The notes: generated by a model not told the origin, from the letters alone. Positions 43,517 to 53,256 are shown, numbered from the stretch's first letter. The stretch is 64,000 nucleotides of DNA from Tangfeifania diversioriginum (GCA_945873105.1 CAMCBW010000024.1:1-64000), one strand, 5' to 3'. A program made the numbers and translations.

Positions 43517-45508
43517 TCATTCCTTAAACTTCTCCCTGTACTCTGATGAAGTAACCTTGAACTCGGTGCGTCTGTTGTACTGGTGACATATTTCGCGTTC
43601 CTCCTCCTTTTTCAAAGCCTCAATGAACTGGCAGGAAAGAACTTGACCTTTTTGAAGAAATGAGCTAATCTTTACCATTTTGACATCAACTGTTTTTGGT
43701 GCTTTCTCCCCATAACCTTTGGCCGTCAACCTACCCTGCTGAATCCCCCTGGAAATCAGGTAATCCACCACAGATTGCGCCCGCTTCTGGGATAAGACAA
43801 TGTTGTCCTGATCATTGCCCCTGCAATCGGTATGTGCCATCAACTCAATGGCTACTGTAGGATTTTCTTTCAGGAGGTAAACCAGGGTATCCAGGGATGC
43901 AATGGACTGTGGCAGGAGGTCCCACTTTCCAAGTTCATAAAAGATGTTATCCACAGTAATTGGCTGGTCAACAGGAGTTAATTCCATTCTCACCGTAAAG
44001 GCCTTGCCCTGTTCCAAACCGATGGTTGAGATCGATGCCTTGGCATTGAGAAAGCCTTTTTTAAAAGCTGTGACCAGGTATTCAACACCAGACTTTAACT
44101 GAAACCGAAAGGAGGCATTTTCGGCTTTCATTCTAAGCATGGTACCATCCGTACCGATCAGCCTGACAGAGGCCCCTTCAATCTGCTCTGCTGTCTCCTT
44201 GTTGTATAGTTTCCCTTCTACCCCAAAATTTTTGGGTGGAAGTAAGAAGGAGTAGATATCATCTCCCTTGCTTCCTTCGCGAAAGCTTGAAAATAGACCT
44301 TTCTCTTCCCCAGGATAAAAAAATATGGCAAAATCATCCCCCTCAGAATTGATGGGAACTCCCATGTTGTCAATGGTCCATTTTTTATCACCGTCCGGTT
44401 TGGCTCTGAAAATATCCAAACCACCTAATCCAACATGGGAATCGGAGGAGAAATATAGCTCACCATTGTCGCGAATAAAGGGAAACATCTCATTTCCGGC
44501 AGTATTGATTTCCGGCCCAAGATTCACTGGCTCACTCCACTGGTTCTCTCCGCTCTTTTTTGCCATCCAGATATCATTTCCACCAAATCCACCTCGTCTG
44601 TTGGATGCGAAATACAAGGTCTCGCTATCCATTGAAAGAGAAGGATGGGCAGTTAGCAAGCTATCCTTTCCGATGTTAACGACCGCTGCTTTGCTCCAGG
44701 TTCCGCTGAGTAGTGTTGATTCATATACAGCAACTTTCGCATTCACACCCTTTTCGGACATGGTGCGGGTAAAAAAAATGGTATTGCCACTTTTATCGAA
44801 GCAGGATGCACCCTCCTCATCAATGGTATTAACCATCATTGTCTCGTCCAATCGCTTGGGTAAATCCCACTTCTTCTTCTCCGCATTGAATACCGAACGG
44901 TAGATATCGGCATTGTACTCACCTGTCACTTGATTCTTCTTTTTCCCCGTGGCATCTTCCCTGGACGATGTAAAGACCAGCTCAGTTTCAATTAAGCCGG
45001 GATAGGTACCGGCATAGTCTGACCAGCGGGAATTGATCTCTTTCAGGTTCTCTATTTTGTAGAATGATATTTTTTTAAGCAATTCCTGAGCAGTCTGACA
45101 GGAGCTAATACCATTGGTTGCACGCTCATCTTTTGGATTGACAGCAAGAAATTTTTGGTAATTTTTAATTGCCTCATCATATTTTGCGTTGGCTCTCAGT
45201 ACTTCTGCATACCGAAGAAGAATACTATGGTCGGAGGGATCCTTGTAAATTGCACTCTTGAAATAACTCTCAGCCTGGCGGTATTGACCCAGCTTGTAAA
45301 ATGCCTCGGCAATCTTCAATTGGATCGCAGCCTTCTCTTCGCGTCCCTTTGTTTTGACATAAACTTTGCGATAAGCTGCGATGCTCTTGAAATATTCTCC
45401 ATTGTCGAAGGTGGTGGCGGCCATCCGTGTTTGTCGGGACACAGTACATCCATCGCTTAGCACAAGCAATAGAACCAGGGTCAAAATATTTCCAAAACTG
45501 CGGAGCAT
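43517..45508 (-). CDS. OmpA-family lipoprotein with TPR, beta-propeller and CRD domains (PorE-like)
   Basis: A 663-residue lipoprotein (signal ends LSDGC at residue 21). In order: TPR-type repeats (about 25-150, YRQAESYFKSAIYKDPSDHS), a PD40-like propeller (about 160-430, with repeated FASNRRGGFGGNDIW-type strands), a carboxypeptidase-regulatory-like beta sandwich (about 430-520), and a C-terminal OmpA domain with MAHTDCRGNDQDNIVLSQKR that binds peptidoglycan. This architecture is that of PorE, a Type 9 secretion component tethering the machine to the cell wall; paralogues of other function exist. No other T9SS genes are in the window. Divergent from the cyclophilin gene. Confidence 0.78.
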   Translation of the reverse strand: MLRSFGNILTLVLLLVLSDGCTVSRQTRMAATTFDNGEYFKSIAAYRKVYVKTKGREEKAAIQLKIAEAFYKLGQYRQAESYFKSAIYKDPSDHSILLRYAEVLRANAKYDEAIKNYQKFLAVNPKDERATNGISSCQTAQELLKKISFYKIENLKEINSRWSDYAGTYPGLIETELVFTSSREDATGKKKNQVTGEYNADIYRSVFNAEKKKWDLPKRLDETMMVNTIDEEGASCFDKSGNTIFFTRTMSEKGVNAKVAVYESTLLSGTWSKAAVVNIGKDSLLTAHPSLSMDSETLYFASNRRGGFGGNDIWMAKKSGENQWSEPVNLGPEINTAGNEMFPFIRDNGELYFSSDSHVGLGGLDIFRAKPDGDKKWTIDNMGVPINSEGDDFAIFFYPGEEKGLFSSFREGSKGDDIYSFLLPPKNFGVEGKLYNKETAEQIEGASVRLIGTDGTMLRMKAENASFRFQLKSGVEYLVTAFKKGFLNAKASISTIGLEQGKAFTVRMELTPVDQPITVDNIFYELGKWDLLPQSIASLDTLVYLLKENPTVAIELMAHTDCRGNDQDNIVLSQKRAQSVVDYLISRGIQQGRLTAKGYGEKAPKTVDVKMVKISSFLQKGQVLSCQFIEALKKEEEREICHQYNRRTEFKVTSSEYREKFKE

Positions 45509-45587
45509 CCTGCTAAAAATGATCAGTTATTACCTAAAATGGTCTCCTGCTTTGCAATATTAGGTTGCTATCAGCAAGAATATCCGA

Positions 45588-45595
45588 CAAATATA
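45588..45595 (-). promoter_or_regulatory. Candidate -7 box TATATTTG for the PorE-like gene
   Basis: The minus strand reads TATATTTG 80 bases before the ATG at 45508; it fits TAnnTTTG. Confidence 0.42.
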
Positions 45596-45628
45596 GAGTA
45601 AAAGGCAGAAAATTCCTGCGGAAAGCGG

Positions 45629-45636
45629 TATCTTTG
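45629..45636 (+). promoter_or_regulatory. Bacteroidota -7 box TATCTTTG for the cyclophilin gene
   Basis: TATCTTTG lies 21 bases before the ATG at 45657, the same spacing and word as the box before 7479. Confidence 0.52.
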
Positions 45637-45656
45637 CAAAAACAAAAAATCAAATT

Positions 45657-46094
45657 ATGTTACAAGCAGAGATTCATACAGCTAAGGGGGTAATGAAAGT
45701 AAATTTCTACGAAGAGGATGCTCCTGGAACAGTGGCAAATTTTGTCAAACTTTCCAAAATGGGTTTTTATGATGGTCTTACCTTTCACAGGGTGATCCCG
45801 GATTTTGTGATACAGGGTGGTTGTCCAAAAGGTACAGGTGCTGGTGGACCAGGTTACACCATCAAATGTGAACTTGATGGCGAAAATCAGTACCACGACC
45901 GCGGTGTTTTGTCGATGGCCCATGCCGGCAGAAATACGGGCGGTTCTCAATTTTTTATCTGCCACAGCAGAAAAAACACCGCACACCTCGACCGTAACCA
46001 TACCTGTTTTGGTAAAGTATACGAAGGAGTTGAAGTGATCGATGCCATTCGTGGAGGAGACAAAATTGAAAAGATTGTGATTATTGGGGAATAA
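45657..46094 (+). CDS. Cyclophilin-type peptidyl-prolyl isomerase
   Basis: A 145-residue minimal cyclophilin. Catalytic features are present: [42 protein letters not shown] and [12 protein letters not shown]. No signal peptide, so it acts in the cytoplasm. It precedes prfC by 30 bases and probably shares its transcript. Confidence 0.93.
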   Translation: MLQAEIHTAKGVMKVNFYEEDAPGTVANFVKLSKMGFYDGLTFHRVIPDFVIQGGCPKGTGAGGPGYTIKCELDGENQYHDRGVLSMAHAGRNTGGSQFFICHSRKNTAHLDRNHTCFGKVYEGVEVIDAIRGGDKIEKIVIIGE

Positions 46095-46123
46095 GCCTCA
46101 AATTTGCTCGCTAATTTGATACA

Positions 46124-47698
46124 ATGGGTTTAAAAGAAGAGATCTTGCGCCGGAGGACATTTGGGATTGTTAGTCATCCGGATGCAGGCAAAACGACACT
46201 GACAGAAAAATTGCTCCTTTTTGGCGGAGCCATCCATGTTGCAGGAGCAGTCAAGAGCAATAAAATCAAGAAAGGGGCAACTTCTGACTTCATGGAGATT
46301 GAGAGGCAACGGGGGATCTCAGTTGCCACTTCGGTCATGGGGTTTGAATACAGCGGATACAAAATCAACATCCTGGATACACCCGGCCACCAGGATTTCC
46401 AGGAAGATACCTTTCGCACACTTACTGCTGTTGACAGTGTCATCATTGTCATAGATGCAGCCAAGGGTGTTGAACCGCAAACGGAGAAATTGATGAGTGT
46501 CTGCAGGATGCGTAAAACACCTGTTATTGTATTTATCAACAAGATGGACCGCCCCTCCAGTGATACTTTTGATCTGCTGGATGACATTGAAAAACAGTTG
46601 ATGATCAAAGTCAGGCCTTTGAGCTGGCCCATCAACAACGGACCTGAATTCAAAGGTGTTTACAATATATTCGACAGCAGTCTCAGCCTTTTTAACCCTA
46701 GTATCACTGACATTGAAAAAGGAATAAGGTTCGAAAACCTGGATGATCCCCAATTGGACCAGTTGATTGGTAATGATGCTGTTGTGCTGCGGGAGGATCT
46801 GGAGATGGTAGAGGGGATCTATCCGGAATTTGACCATCATGCCTACCTGGCCGGGGAACTGGCACCCGTGTTCTTCGGAAGTGCCCTCTACAATTTTGGC
46901 GTCAGAGAATTGCTAGACACTTTTGTAAGACTTGCGCCTTCCCCACGGCCCAAGAAATCTGAAGAAAGAGTAGTAAACCCGGAGGAGGAGACATTTACAG
47001 GTTTTGTCTTTAAAATCCATGCCAACATCGATCCCAATCACCGAAGCAGAATTGCATTTGTCAAAATATGCTCTGGCATGTTTGAGCGCAATAAGAATTA
47101 CAGGCACATCCGGCTGGCAAAAAACTTCAAATATTCGAGTCCTACCGCCTTCATGGCCGACAAGAAAGAGGTCATCGAGAGTGCCTTCCCGGGCGATATC
47201 ATCGGCCTTCCGGATACCGGTAATTTTGTAATTGGGGATACCGTTACGGAAGGAGAAATCTTGCATTACAAGGGAATTCCCTCCTTTTCACCGGAGATTT
47301 TCAGGTACATTGAAAATGCCGATCCCATGCGATCCAAACAGCTGGCCAAAGGGGTTGATCAGCTAATGGATGAAGGAGTTGCCCAGCTTTTTACCAGCCA
47401 GCTGAACGGCCGAAAAATCATTGGAACAGTTGGGGCACTTCAGTTTGAAGTGATCGAATACCGACTGGAACATGAATACAATGCCAAATGCCGCTGGGAA
47501 TCCATTTCGCTTCACAAGGCATGTTGGATTGAAAGTGATGACAAGGCTGTATTGGATGATTTCAAGAAAAGGAAATACAACAAAATGGCAACCGATAAGC
47601 AAGGACGAGACGTTTTCCTTGCTGATTCATCGTTTATTCTGGATATGGCTCAAAGAGATTTTCCGAAGATCAAGTTCCATTTTACTTCGGAATTTTAG
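46124..47698 (+). CDS. prfC: Peptide chain release factor 3
   Basis: A 524-residue translational GTPase of RF3 type. The P loop is [16 protein letters not shown], then [10 protein letters not shown], and VFINKMDR as the guanine-specific loop; the C-terminal RF3 domain follows ([16 protein letters not shown]). RF3 recycles RF1/RF2 from ribosomes. The next gene begins 110 bases after the stop. Confidence 0.96.
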   Translation: MGLKEEILRRRTFGIVSHPDAGKTTLTEKLLLFGGAIHVAGAVKSNKIKKGATSDFMEIERQRGISVATSVMGFEYSGYKINILDTPGHQDFQEDTFRTLTAVDSVIIVIDAAKGVEPQTEKLMSVCRMRKTPVIVFINKMDRPSSDTFDLLDDIEKQLMIKVRPLSWPINNGPEFKGVYNIFDSSLSLFNPSITDIEKGIRFENLDDPQLDQLIGNDAVVLREDLEMVEGIYPEFDHHAYLAGELAPVFFGSALYNFGVRELLDTFVRLAPSPRPKKSEERVVNPEEETFTGFVFKIHANIDPNHRSRIAFVKICSGMFERNKNYRHIRLAKNFKYSSPTAFMADKKEVIESAFPGDIIGLPDTGNFVIGDTVTEGEILHYKGIPSFSPEIFRYIENADPMRSKQLAKGVDQLMDEGVAQLFTSQLNGRKIIGTVGALQFEVIEYRLEHEYNAKCRWESISLHKACWIESDDKAVLDDFKKRKYNKMATDKQGRDVFLADSSFILDMAQRDFPKIKFHFTSEF

Positions 47699-47810
47699 AG
47701 GCAATGAATATTTCAGGGAATTGAACTGTGGGGTCACTGCATTACGGAGGGATAAGACTTCGACCTCATTTATTTCGATACTTTTTGTATTTTCCGACAA
47801 ACTACTGACC

Positions 47811-48734
47811 ATGAGAAAAATAATAGTCACAATCCTTCTTTCCCTCTTGTTGGTGCCTGCCTTTTCCCAAACCAGGGAGAATGCCATCGGTTCGTCTGAA
47901 GAGGTAATCTATGGCAGAAAACATGGCATGGCTTTGACCATGAATGTTCTGACCCCAAAAGCAAAATCAAACAACAGGGGTATTATCCTGGCCATAAGTG
48001 CAGGAATGCGGTCCAATTATGAGATGGCACTGGAATGGTCGGCTTCCGTAGCCCAGCCTTACCTGATGAAGGGGTATACCGTGTTTGAAGTATGTCATGG
48101 CTCGGCTCCCAAGTACAACAACCTGGAGATTGTTTCAGACCTTCACCGGGCTGTCAGGTTTGTACGTTTTAATGCCTCAAAATACAACATTGAGCCAAAC
48201 AAGCTTGGTATGACCGGTGCCTCCTCCGGGGGCTATCTTTCGTTGATGATGGGGACATCTGGTTTCGACACTGATTTGAAGGCCAAAGATCCTGTGGACA
48301 GGGTTTCCGGGAATGTACAGGCAGTCGCCTGTTTTTTCCCGCCAACCGATTTTCTTAACTTCGGTCAGGCAGGCTTGGTATCAATGGGGACGGGTCAATT
48401 GGCAGAATTTCGTGCAGCCTTTGAATTCAGTGACTGGAACAATCAGATCAGACGATTTGAACCTATCACAGATCAGAAAAGGTTACTTGAAATAGGTCGG
48501 CAGATTTCTCCCATTTACCATGTAACAGCCCAAACAGCCCCTACCCTCATCGCGCACGGCGACATGGATGAGCTGATTCCGCTTCAACAATCTCAGTCCT
48601 TCATCCAGAAATTGAGAGCGTTGAATGTTCCAGGTGAGTTGATGATCAAACAGGGAGGAACGCACAAAGCATGGCCCGATATGGTCAACTATCTGGTCGC
48701 CTTTTCAGATTGGTTTGACAAGTATCTAAAGTGA
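47811..48734 (+). CDS. Secreted alpha/beta hydrolase, esterase-like
   Basis: A 307-residue exported hydrolase; signal peptide MRKIIVTILLSLLLVPAFSQ fixes the start at 47811, although an open frame continues upstream inside prfC. The nucleophile elbow is GMTGASSGGYLS, the acid is in HGDMDELIPL and the His in QGGTHKAWP. The oxyanion area (AISAGMRSNYEMAL) is unusual for the BD-FAE group. Substrate unknown; the next gene encodes a polysaccharide-linked esterase fusion, so they may form an unlinked functional pair. Confidence 0.75.
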   Translation: MRKIIVTILLSLLLVPAFSQTRENAIGSSEEVIYGRKHGMALTMNVLTPKAKSNNRGIILAISAGMRSNYEMALEWSASVAQPYLMKGYTVFEVCHGSAPKYNNLEIVSDLHRAVRFVRFNASKYNIEPNKLGMTGASSGGYLSLMMGTSGFDTDLKAKDPVDRVSGNVQAVACFFPPTDFLNFGQAGLVSMGTGQLAEFRAAFEFSDWNNQIRRFEPITDQKRLLEIGRQISPIYHVTAQTAPTLIAHGDMDELIPLQQSQSFIQKLRALNVPGELMIKQGGTHKAWPDMVNYLVAFSDWFDKYLK

Positions 48735-48857
48735 AGGGTTAAGATAGAGGGAGTTGATTGGCAGGAATTGGAAGACGAAAAATGCCAATGATAAGGAGGT
48801 ATCATACAAACACTTCGATAAAACTAACACAACATATAAATTCAAATTGCCTGATCA

Positions 48858-51698
48858 ATGAAAAAAGTAAAACTGCTCCTCTTTTTCGCTTTGCTCTTTG
48901 GTATAGCAGGATTCACTCCTGTCGAAAACAAAATCACCATCTTTACCATTGGTGACTCGACCATGGCCAACAAGGACACGACAAAAAACAATCCTGAACG
49001 GGGATGGTGTCAGATTTTGCCCCTGTTTTTTGACGAAAATCGATTGGTCATCGACAACCATGCAAAAAATGGCAGAAGCTCGAAAAGCTTTTTGGAGGAG
49101 GGATTGTGGAAAAACGTTCTGGATCAGCTGCAACAAGGGGATTATGTTTTCATCCAATTCGGTCACAATGATTCCAAACCGGATGTAGCAAGGAAAACTG
49201 AACCTCAGACTACCTACCGTGAAAACCTCCTCAAATATGTTAGGGAGAGCAGGGAAAAAGGAGCCATCCCGGTCCTATTTACCTCCATCGTGCGACGTTC
49301 CTTCGATAGGGATGGAAAGGCTATCAATACCCTTGGTGATTATCCGGCTGTAACCCGCGAGGTTGGCAAGGAATTCAATGTACCCGTCATTGATCTCAAT
49401 GCATCCACCGAAAAATTATTGACAGAGTTGGGAATAGAAGGATCCAAAGCCTTGTTTATGCACATCGAACCCGGCATCAGTCTGCGTGAACCGAACGGAC
49501 GGAGTGATAATACCCATCTCAATCCGCTTGGGGCATACAAAGTGGCTGAATTGGCTGTCAACGAAATGAGCGTTAAAAAATTGCCATTTACCAAATTCAG
49601 GAAGAAGAACGTCAGGTACAACACCAATTTTCGTGGAAGCATTGACAGGGAGTCCCTGGTTAACCGACACAACGTAAAGGTGGAAAAAACAGATACGCTT
49701 GCCTCCTTGACAGTGGGCAATGGTAACTTTGCCTTTACCACCGATGCTACCGGATTGCAATCCTTTCCAAATGACTACGAAAGAGGTATTCCTTTGGGTA
49801 CACAGGCTCAATGGGGTTGGCATGATTTTCCCAACATCGCCGGGTATAAACCGGAAGAGAGTCTCAAAGAATACAATTTTCACGGTCATCCCGAACCCTA
49901 TTCTGTCGTGCTAAAGAGTTCGAAAAGAGCCGAAGATGCCGGCAATTACTTGCGGGAAAATGCACACAGACTCCATTTGGGGATCATTGGCCTGGAAATC
50001 AGGAAAAAGAATGGATCCCTATTTGCTATGCATGACATCACGGAACTCCGGCAAGAGCTAAATCTATGGAAAGGACAAATTCACAGTACCTTTAAAGTGG
50101 AGGGAGTTGCCGTTGAAGTCACTACCATTTGCCATCCCGACAAGGATATGATCTCTTCCAGGATCACCTCCCCGCTCATCGAAGCAGGAAGATTGAAAGT
50201 AAAATTTGATTTCCCCTATCCATCGGGGAATTTTGCTGACGGTGGCTGTGATTGGGAAAAACCTGAAAAACATCAAACGACCAGCATGGCATTCACTGTC
50301 AACTCTACCACTTTGAAACGAACTTTGGATGCAACCACCTATTATTCAAAAATTGACTGGAGCGGGATAGCCAATATGGAAGAGAAAGATTCCCACCATT
50401 TTCGACTCTTTCCAAAGGGGAAAAGCATTGAATTCAGTTGCATCTTCTCAAGGGAACAGAAAACACAAGTATTGCCGGATTTTGATCAGACCAGCCAATG
50501 CAGTGAAGCCAAATGGAGCTACTTCTGGAACCGGGGCGGTGCCGTCGATTTTTCAGGTAGCACTGATCCGCGTGCCCTTGAACTGGAGAAAAGAGTGGTA
50601 CTCTCACAATATTTGATGGCAGTTCAATGTGCCGGAGATTACCCACCCCAGGAAACCGGACTCACCTACAACAGTTGGTATGGCAAATTTCACCTTGAGA
50701 TGCATTGGTGGCATGCTGCCCATTTTGCCCTCTGGAACCGGATTGATCTGCTCGAGAAGAGTCTTGGCTGGTACCGGGATGTTTTGCCTGTTGCGCAGCA
50801 AATTGCAAAGCGACAGGGTTTCAAAGGTGCACGCTGGATGAAGATGACTGATACCACCGGGATGGAAGCCCCATCGGGGGTCGGATCGTTCCTGATTTGG
50901 CAGCAACCCCACATCATCTATTTTGCCGAACTTTGTTACCGCAACTACAAAACCAACGATCAACTCGAAAAATACAAGGAGCTGGTATTCCAGACTGCCG
51001 ATTTCATGGCTTCTTTTCCCACCTGGGATCCGGACAGAAACAGGTTTAACCTGGTCGGGATCATTCCGGCACAGGAGAGTATGAAGCCGGAAGAGACCTT
51101 TAACTCGCCCTACGAACTGGCCTATTGGCACTGGGGACTGATGGTGGCCCAACAGTGGCGCGTAAGGCTTGGAATGAGCCGTAACAGGCAATGGGACGAC
51201 CTCATGGAAAAACTGGCTGTTGTAGCGCAGAAAAATGGCATCTATCTCTCCGCAGAAAGTGCGCAAGATTCCTATACAAATTTGCCTTACTATTCCGACC
51301 ATCCTGCCGTGATGGGTGCACTTGGGGTTATGCCCGAATCGCGGGTCGTGAATAAAAAGATCATGAATACCACCTTCGATTACGTTTGGGATCACTGGAA
51401 CTGGAAAAAGACCTGGGGTTGGGATTTCCCGATGGTTGCCATGACTGCCACCCGTTTGGGGAGACCAGACAAGGCCATTGATGCGTTGTTTATGAATATC
51501 CAAACCAATACCTATCTGGCAAACGGCCACAATTACCAGGATCAGCGCTTGAGACTTTACCTGCCAGGAAATGGCGGGGTGCTGGCTGCTGTGGCCATGA
51601 TGTGCGCTGGCTATGACGGTTGTGAAACTGAGAATCCGGGGATTCCCAAGGATGGTAGCTGGAAGGTCAGGTGGGAGGGTTTGAGTAAAATGCCGTGA
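48858..51698 (+). CDS. Two-domain protein: CE12-like SGNH acetylesterase plus C-terminal (alpha/alpha)6-type domain
   Basis: A 946-residue exported protein with signal peptide (about residues 1-19). Residues 27-240 are an SGNH domain of the rhamnogalacturonan-acetylesterase (CE12) type: FTIGDSTMANKD with nucleophile Ser34, NHAKNGRSSKSF, IQFGHNDSKPD and DNTHLNP with Asp217 and His220. Residues about 270-480 look like the N-terminal beta sandwich of GH65/GH95-type enzymes (LTVGNGNFAFTTDATGLQ). Residues about 490-940 are helical with LTYNSWYGKFHLEMHWWHAA, WDWDFP-like aromatic segments and GHNYQDQRLRLYLPGNGG, as in (alpha/alpha)6 glycosidases. Acidic candidates are visible, but I cannot assign a CAZy family. 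The protein may deacetylate and then cleave pectin-type oligosaccharides. Confidence 0.72.
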   Translation: MKKVKLLLFFALLFGIAGFTPVENKITIFTIGDSTMANKDTTKNNPERGWCQILPLFFDENRLVIDNHAKNGRSSKSFLEEGLWKNVLDQLQQGDYVFIQFGHNDSKPDVARKTEPQTTYRENLLKYVRESREKGAIPVLFTSIVRRSFDRDGKAINTLGDYPAVTREVGKEFNVPVIDLNASTEKLLTELGIEGSKALFMHIEPGISLREPNGRSDNTHLNPLGAYKVAELAVNEMSVKKLPFTKFRKKNVRYNTNFRGSIDRESLVNRHNVKVEKTDTLASLTVGNGNFAFTTDATGLQSFPNDYERGIPLGTQAQWGWHDFPNIAGYKPEESLKEYNFHGHPEPYSVVLKSSKRAEDAGNYLRENAHRLHLGIIGLEIRKKNGSLFAMHDITELRQELNLWKGQIHSTFKVEGVAVEVTTICHPDKDMISSRITSPLIEAGRLKVKFDFPYPSGNFADGGCDWEKPEKHQTTSMAFTVNSTTLKRTLDATTYYSKIDWSGIANMEEKDSHHFRLFPKGKSIEFSCIFSREQKTQVLPDFDQTSQCSEAKWSYFWNRGGAVDFSGSTDPRALELEKRVVLSQYLMAVQCAGDYPPQETGLTYNSWYGKFHLEMHWWHAAHFALWNRIDLLEKSLGWYRDVLPVAQQIAKRQGFKGARWMKMTDTTGMEAPSGVGSFLIWQQPHIIYFAELCYRNYKTNDQLEKYKELVFQTADFMASFPTWDPDRNRFNLVGIIPAQESMKPEETFNSPYELAYWHWGLMVAQQWRVRLGMSRNRQWDDLMEKLAVVAQKNGIYLSAESAQDSYTNLPYYSDHPAVMGALGVMPESRVVNKKIMNTTFDYVWDHWNWKKTWGWDFPMVAMTATRLGRPDKAIDALFMNIQTNTYLANGHNYQDQRLRLYLPGNGGVLAAVAMMCAGYDGCETENPGIPKDGSWKVRWEGLSKMP

Positions 51699-51705
51699 TT
51701 TTTGT

Positions 51706-51734
51706 ACCCGACAAGTCTTCAAGACTTGCTGGGT
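51706..51734. repeat. Imperfect palindrome between convergent genes
   Basis: ACCCGACAAGTCTT, one base, then AAGACTTGCTGGGT: 12 of 14 pairs match. It sits between the CE12-like gene and the convergent SGNH gene and probably terminates both. Palindromes of this wording recur in Bacteroidota genomes as far as I recall; no search was done. Confidence 0.6.
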
Positions 51735-51748
51735 ATGAATGTCATTTT

Positions 51749-52516
51749 TTAGAATTTCAATCTCTTTTCAACCTGTTTGATCCACTTACGGGCCATCAGT
51801 TCATGTCCGGCGACAGTTGGATGGACACCATCCCACATCCAGTAATCTGCTGCAGCGTTTTCAGTGGCTTTGTCAAAAACTTCCTGAAAAGCGACAAATA
51901 CCGTATTGTATTGTTGGGAGAGTTTTAAAACTACCGCTTGTCGCTTCACCATATCGGCATGATAGGCCTCCCAGTTGTCTTTTACTTTTCCTACTTTAAG
52001 GATAAACGGTTCGCAAAGCACGAGAAGTATATCCGGAAACATCTGCAAAGTTTGTTCAATCAATGATTTGTACTCAGCTTCATACCTTTCGGCTGAAATT
52101 ACCGGTTCACGTTGAAATACAACAGAAGCTGCATCATTAACCCCTACCAGGATACTCAATACACTTGGATTCAAATCCAGGGTATCTGCCTTCCATCTTT
52201 TGGCAAGGTCATTCACTTTGTTACCACTGATACCCCTGTTGAAAAAGGCAATCTTCTTTTCGGGGAAATCAGCACCCCAGCGGCTGGCAACACTGAAGGC
52301 GTAACCATGACCCATGATATGGTTGGGATCAGCCGTCCTGCCCCTGTTGCCATCGGTGATGGAATCACCCTGAAAAAGGATAACACTGCCATCCGCCAAT
52401 GCTAATTTCCGTTTTTTGGCGAGGGCATTGTATGGCTCCATTGCTGTCAAACAAATTGTTGCAACACCAGAAAGCGCGATGCTGTTGATAAAATTTCTTC
52501 GGGAGGTGTATTTCAT
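51749..52516 (-). CDS. Tat-exported SGNH/GDSL hydrolase
   Basis: A 255-residue SGNH hydrolase. The N-terminus SRRNFINSIALSG is a twin-arginine signal. Blocks are clear: ILFQGDSITDGN (nucleophile Ser), NRGISGNKV, LVGVNDAAS and DGVHPTVAGHELMA with the catalytic Asp-His pair. Such enzymes are lipases, acyl or acetyl esterases; xylan or pectin deacetylation is plausible here given the neighbouring CE12-like gene. It is convergent with that gene. Upstream (52517-52638) no promoter was recognised. Confidence 0.82.
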   Translation of the reverse strand: MKYTSRRNFINSIALSGVATICLTAMEPYNALAKKRKLALADGSVILFQGDSITDGNRGRTADPNHIMGHGYAFSVASRWGADFPEKKIAFFNRGISGNKVNDLAKRWKADTLDLNPSVLSILVGVNDAASVVFQREPVISAERYEAEYKSLIEQTLQMFPDILLVLCEPFILKVGKVKDNWEAYHADMVKRQAVVLKLSQQYNTVFVAFQEVFDKATENAAADYWMWDGVHPTVAGHELMARKWIKQVEKRLKF

Positions 52517-52638
52517 ACGTAAATAACAGTATTAATTTGTTGAATTTCAGAGCGTACGTATGGAACTCGCAAATTGATTTACATAGCCTTTTGTTGACTT
52601 AGTCCATGCTCGTTTCATGTGGCAATGTTTTTATCCCT

Positions 52639-52677
52639 CCAAAACCTGAAAGGTCTTTGAGACCTTTCAGGTTTTGG
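52639..52677. repeat. Perfect 18-bp palindrome overlapping the archaemetzincin stop
   Basis: CCAAAACCTGAAAGGTCT and its exact complement are separated by TTG. The palindrome covers the last codons and the TGA of the archaemetzincin gene and can serve as a terminator in the minus direction. Confidence 0.75.
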
Positions 52678-53200
52678 TGAGCTGCTCCCTGCACTTGTGG
52701 CAAAGCTGGTGATTCTTTTGATCAATGTCTTCAACATAAGTACTTGATCTCATAACACAAGTTGGATCAAAACAATGTATGAGGCCAAAAGTGTGCCCCA
52801 ATTCATGAATGACCTCCTTTCGAAAGCGGTTGATCAATACCTTCTCGTCTTTGAAGATACCGTATCGTTCGTTTCTGAGTCTGTAGATGGAGGCGATTCC
52901 GGCTTTGCCATTCAGGTATGCCTGACCGAATATATAGGTTAAAATTGGAATGAAGAGGTCTACATTGAAGAGTCCAAGCGTCTTGTTCTGTTCTTTAGCA
53001 TAGGAGTTGGTGATCTCCTTCAACAGTCTGTTCCCATCGTACTGCCTTCTGGAAGGGTCATAGAAAAGGCTGAGATCCAGATGCCCCTCTTTGGTTTTCA
53101 CCGGAAGCTGAAACTCCTGCTCAACATCCTTGACGATCTTTTCAAGAAGGCTCTTCTCGAAATACCCAAATGAAATTAGTTTAATTTTTTCCAGATGCAT
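52667..53200 (-). CDS. Archaemetzincin-type zinc metalloprotease
   Basis: A 177-residue protein with the archaemetzincin motif EVIHELGHTFGLIHC (residues about 129-143: HExxHxxxGxxHC) followed by the structural cysteine pattern CVMRSS and CHKCREQ that binds a second zinc. The N-terminal half (VDLFIPILTYIFGQAYLNG) matches the family. Archaemetzincins are cytoplasmic peptidases of unknown substrate. The gene follows the sigma-54 regulator by 56 bases on the same strand, so it might be cotranscribed with the two-component system. Confidence 0.88.
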   Translation of the reverse strand: MHLEKIKLISFGYFEKSLLEKIVKDVEQEFQLPVKTKEGHLDLSLFYDPSRRQYDGNRLLKEITNSYAKEQNKTLGLFNVDLFIPILTYIFGQAYLNGKAGIASIYRLRNERYGIFKDEKVLINRFRKEVIHELGHTFGLIHCFDPTCVMRSSTYVEDIDQKNHQLCHKCREQLTKT

Positions 53201-53256
53201 GCAATCATTGCTAAGAATGGAAAACTATTGGAAAATGCCCAGGGTAACTGGAGTAT

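Noticed and set aside
47472-47810. Upstream extension of the esterase gene into prfC
   Set aside because: The extra 113 residues overlap the end of prfC in another frame, have no family similarity, and a proper signal peptide begins at 47811.
50604-51722. A 372-codon minus-strand ORF opposite the CE12-like gene
   Set aside because: It is fully antisense to a gene with a clear signal peptide and SGNH blocks; the translation has no recognised domain and a composition typical of shadow frames (many His, Pro, Arg).
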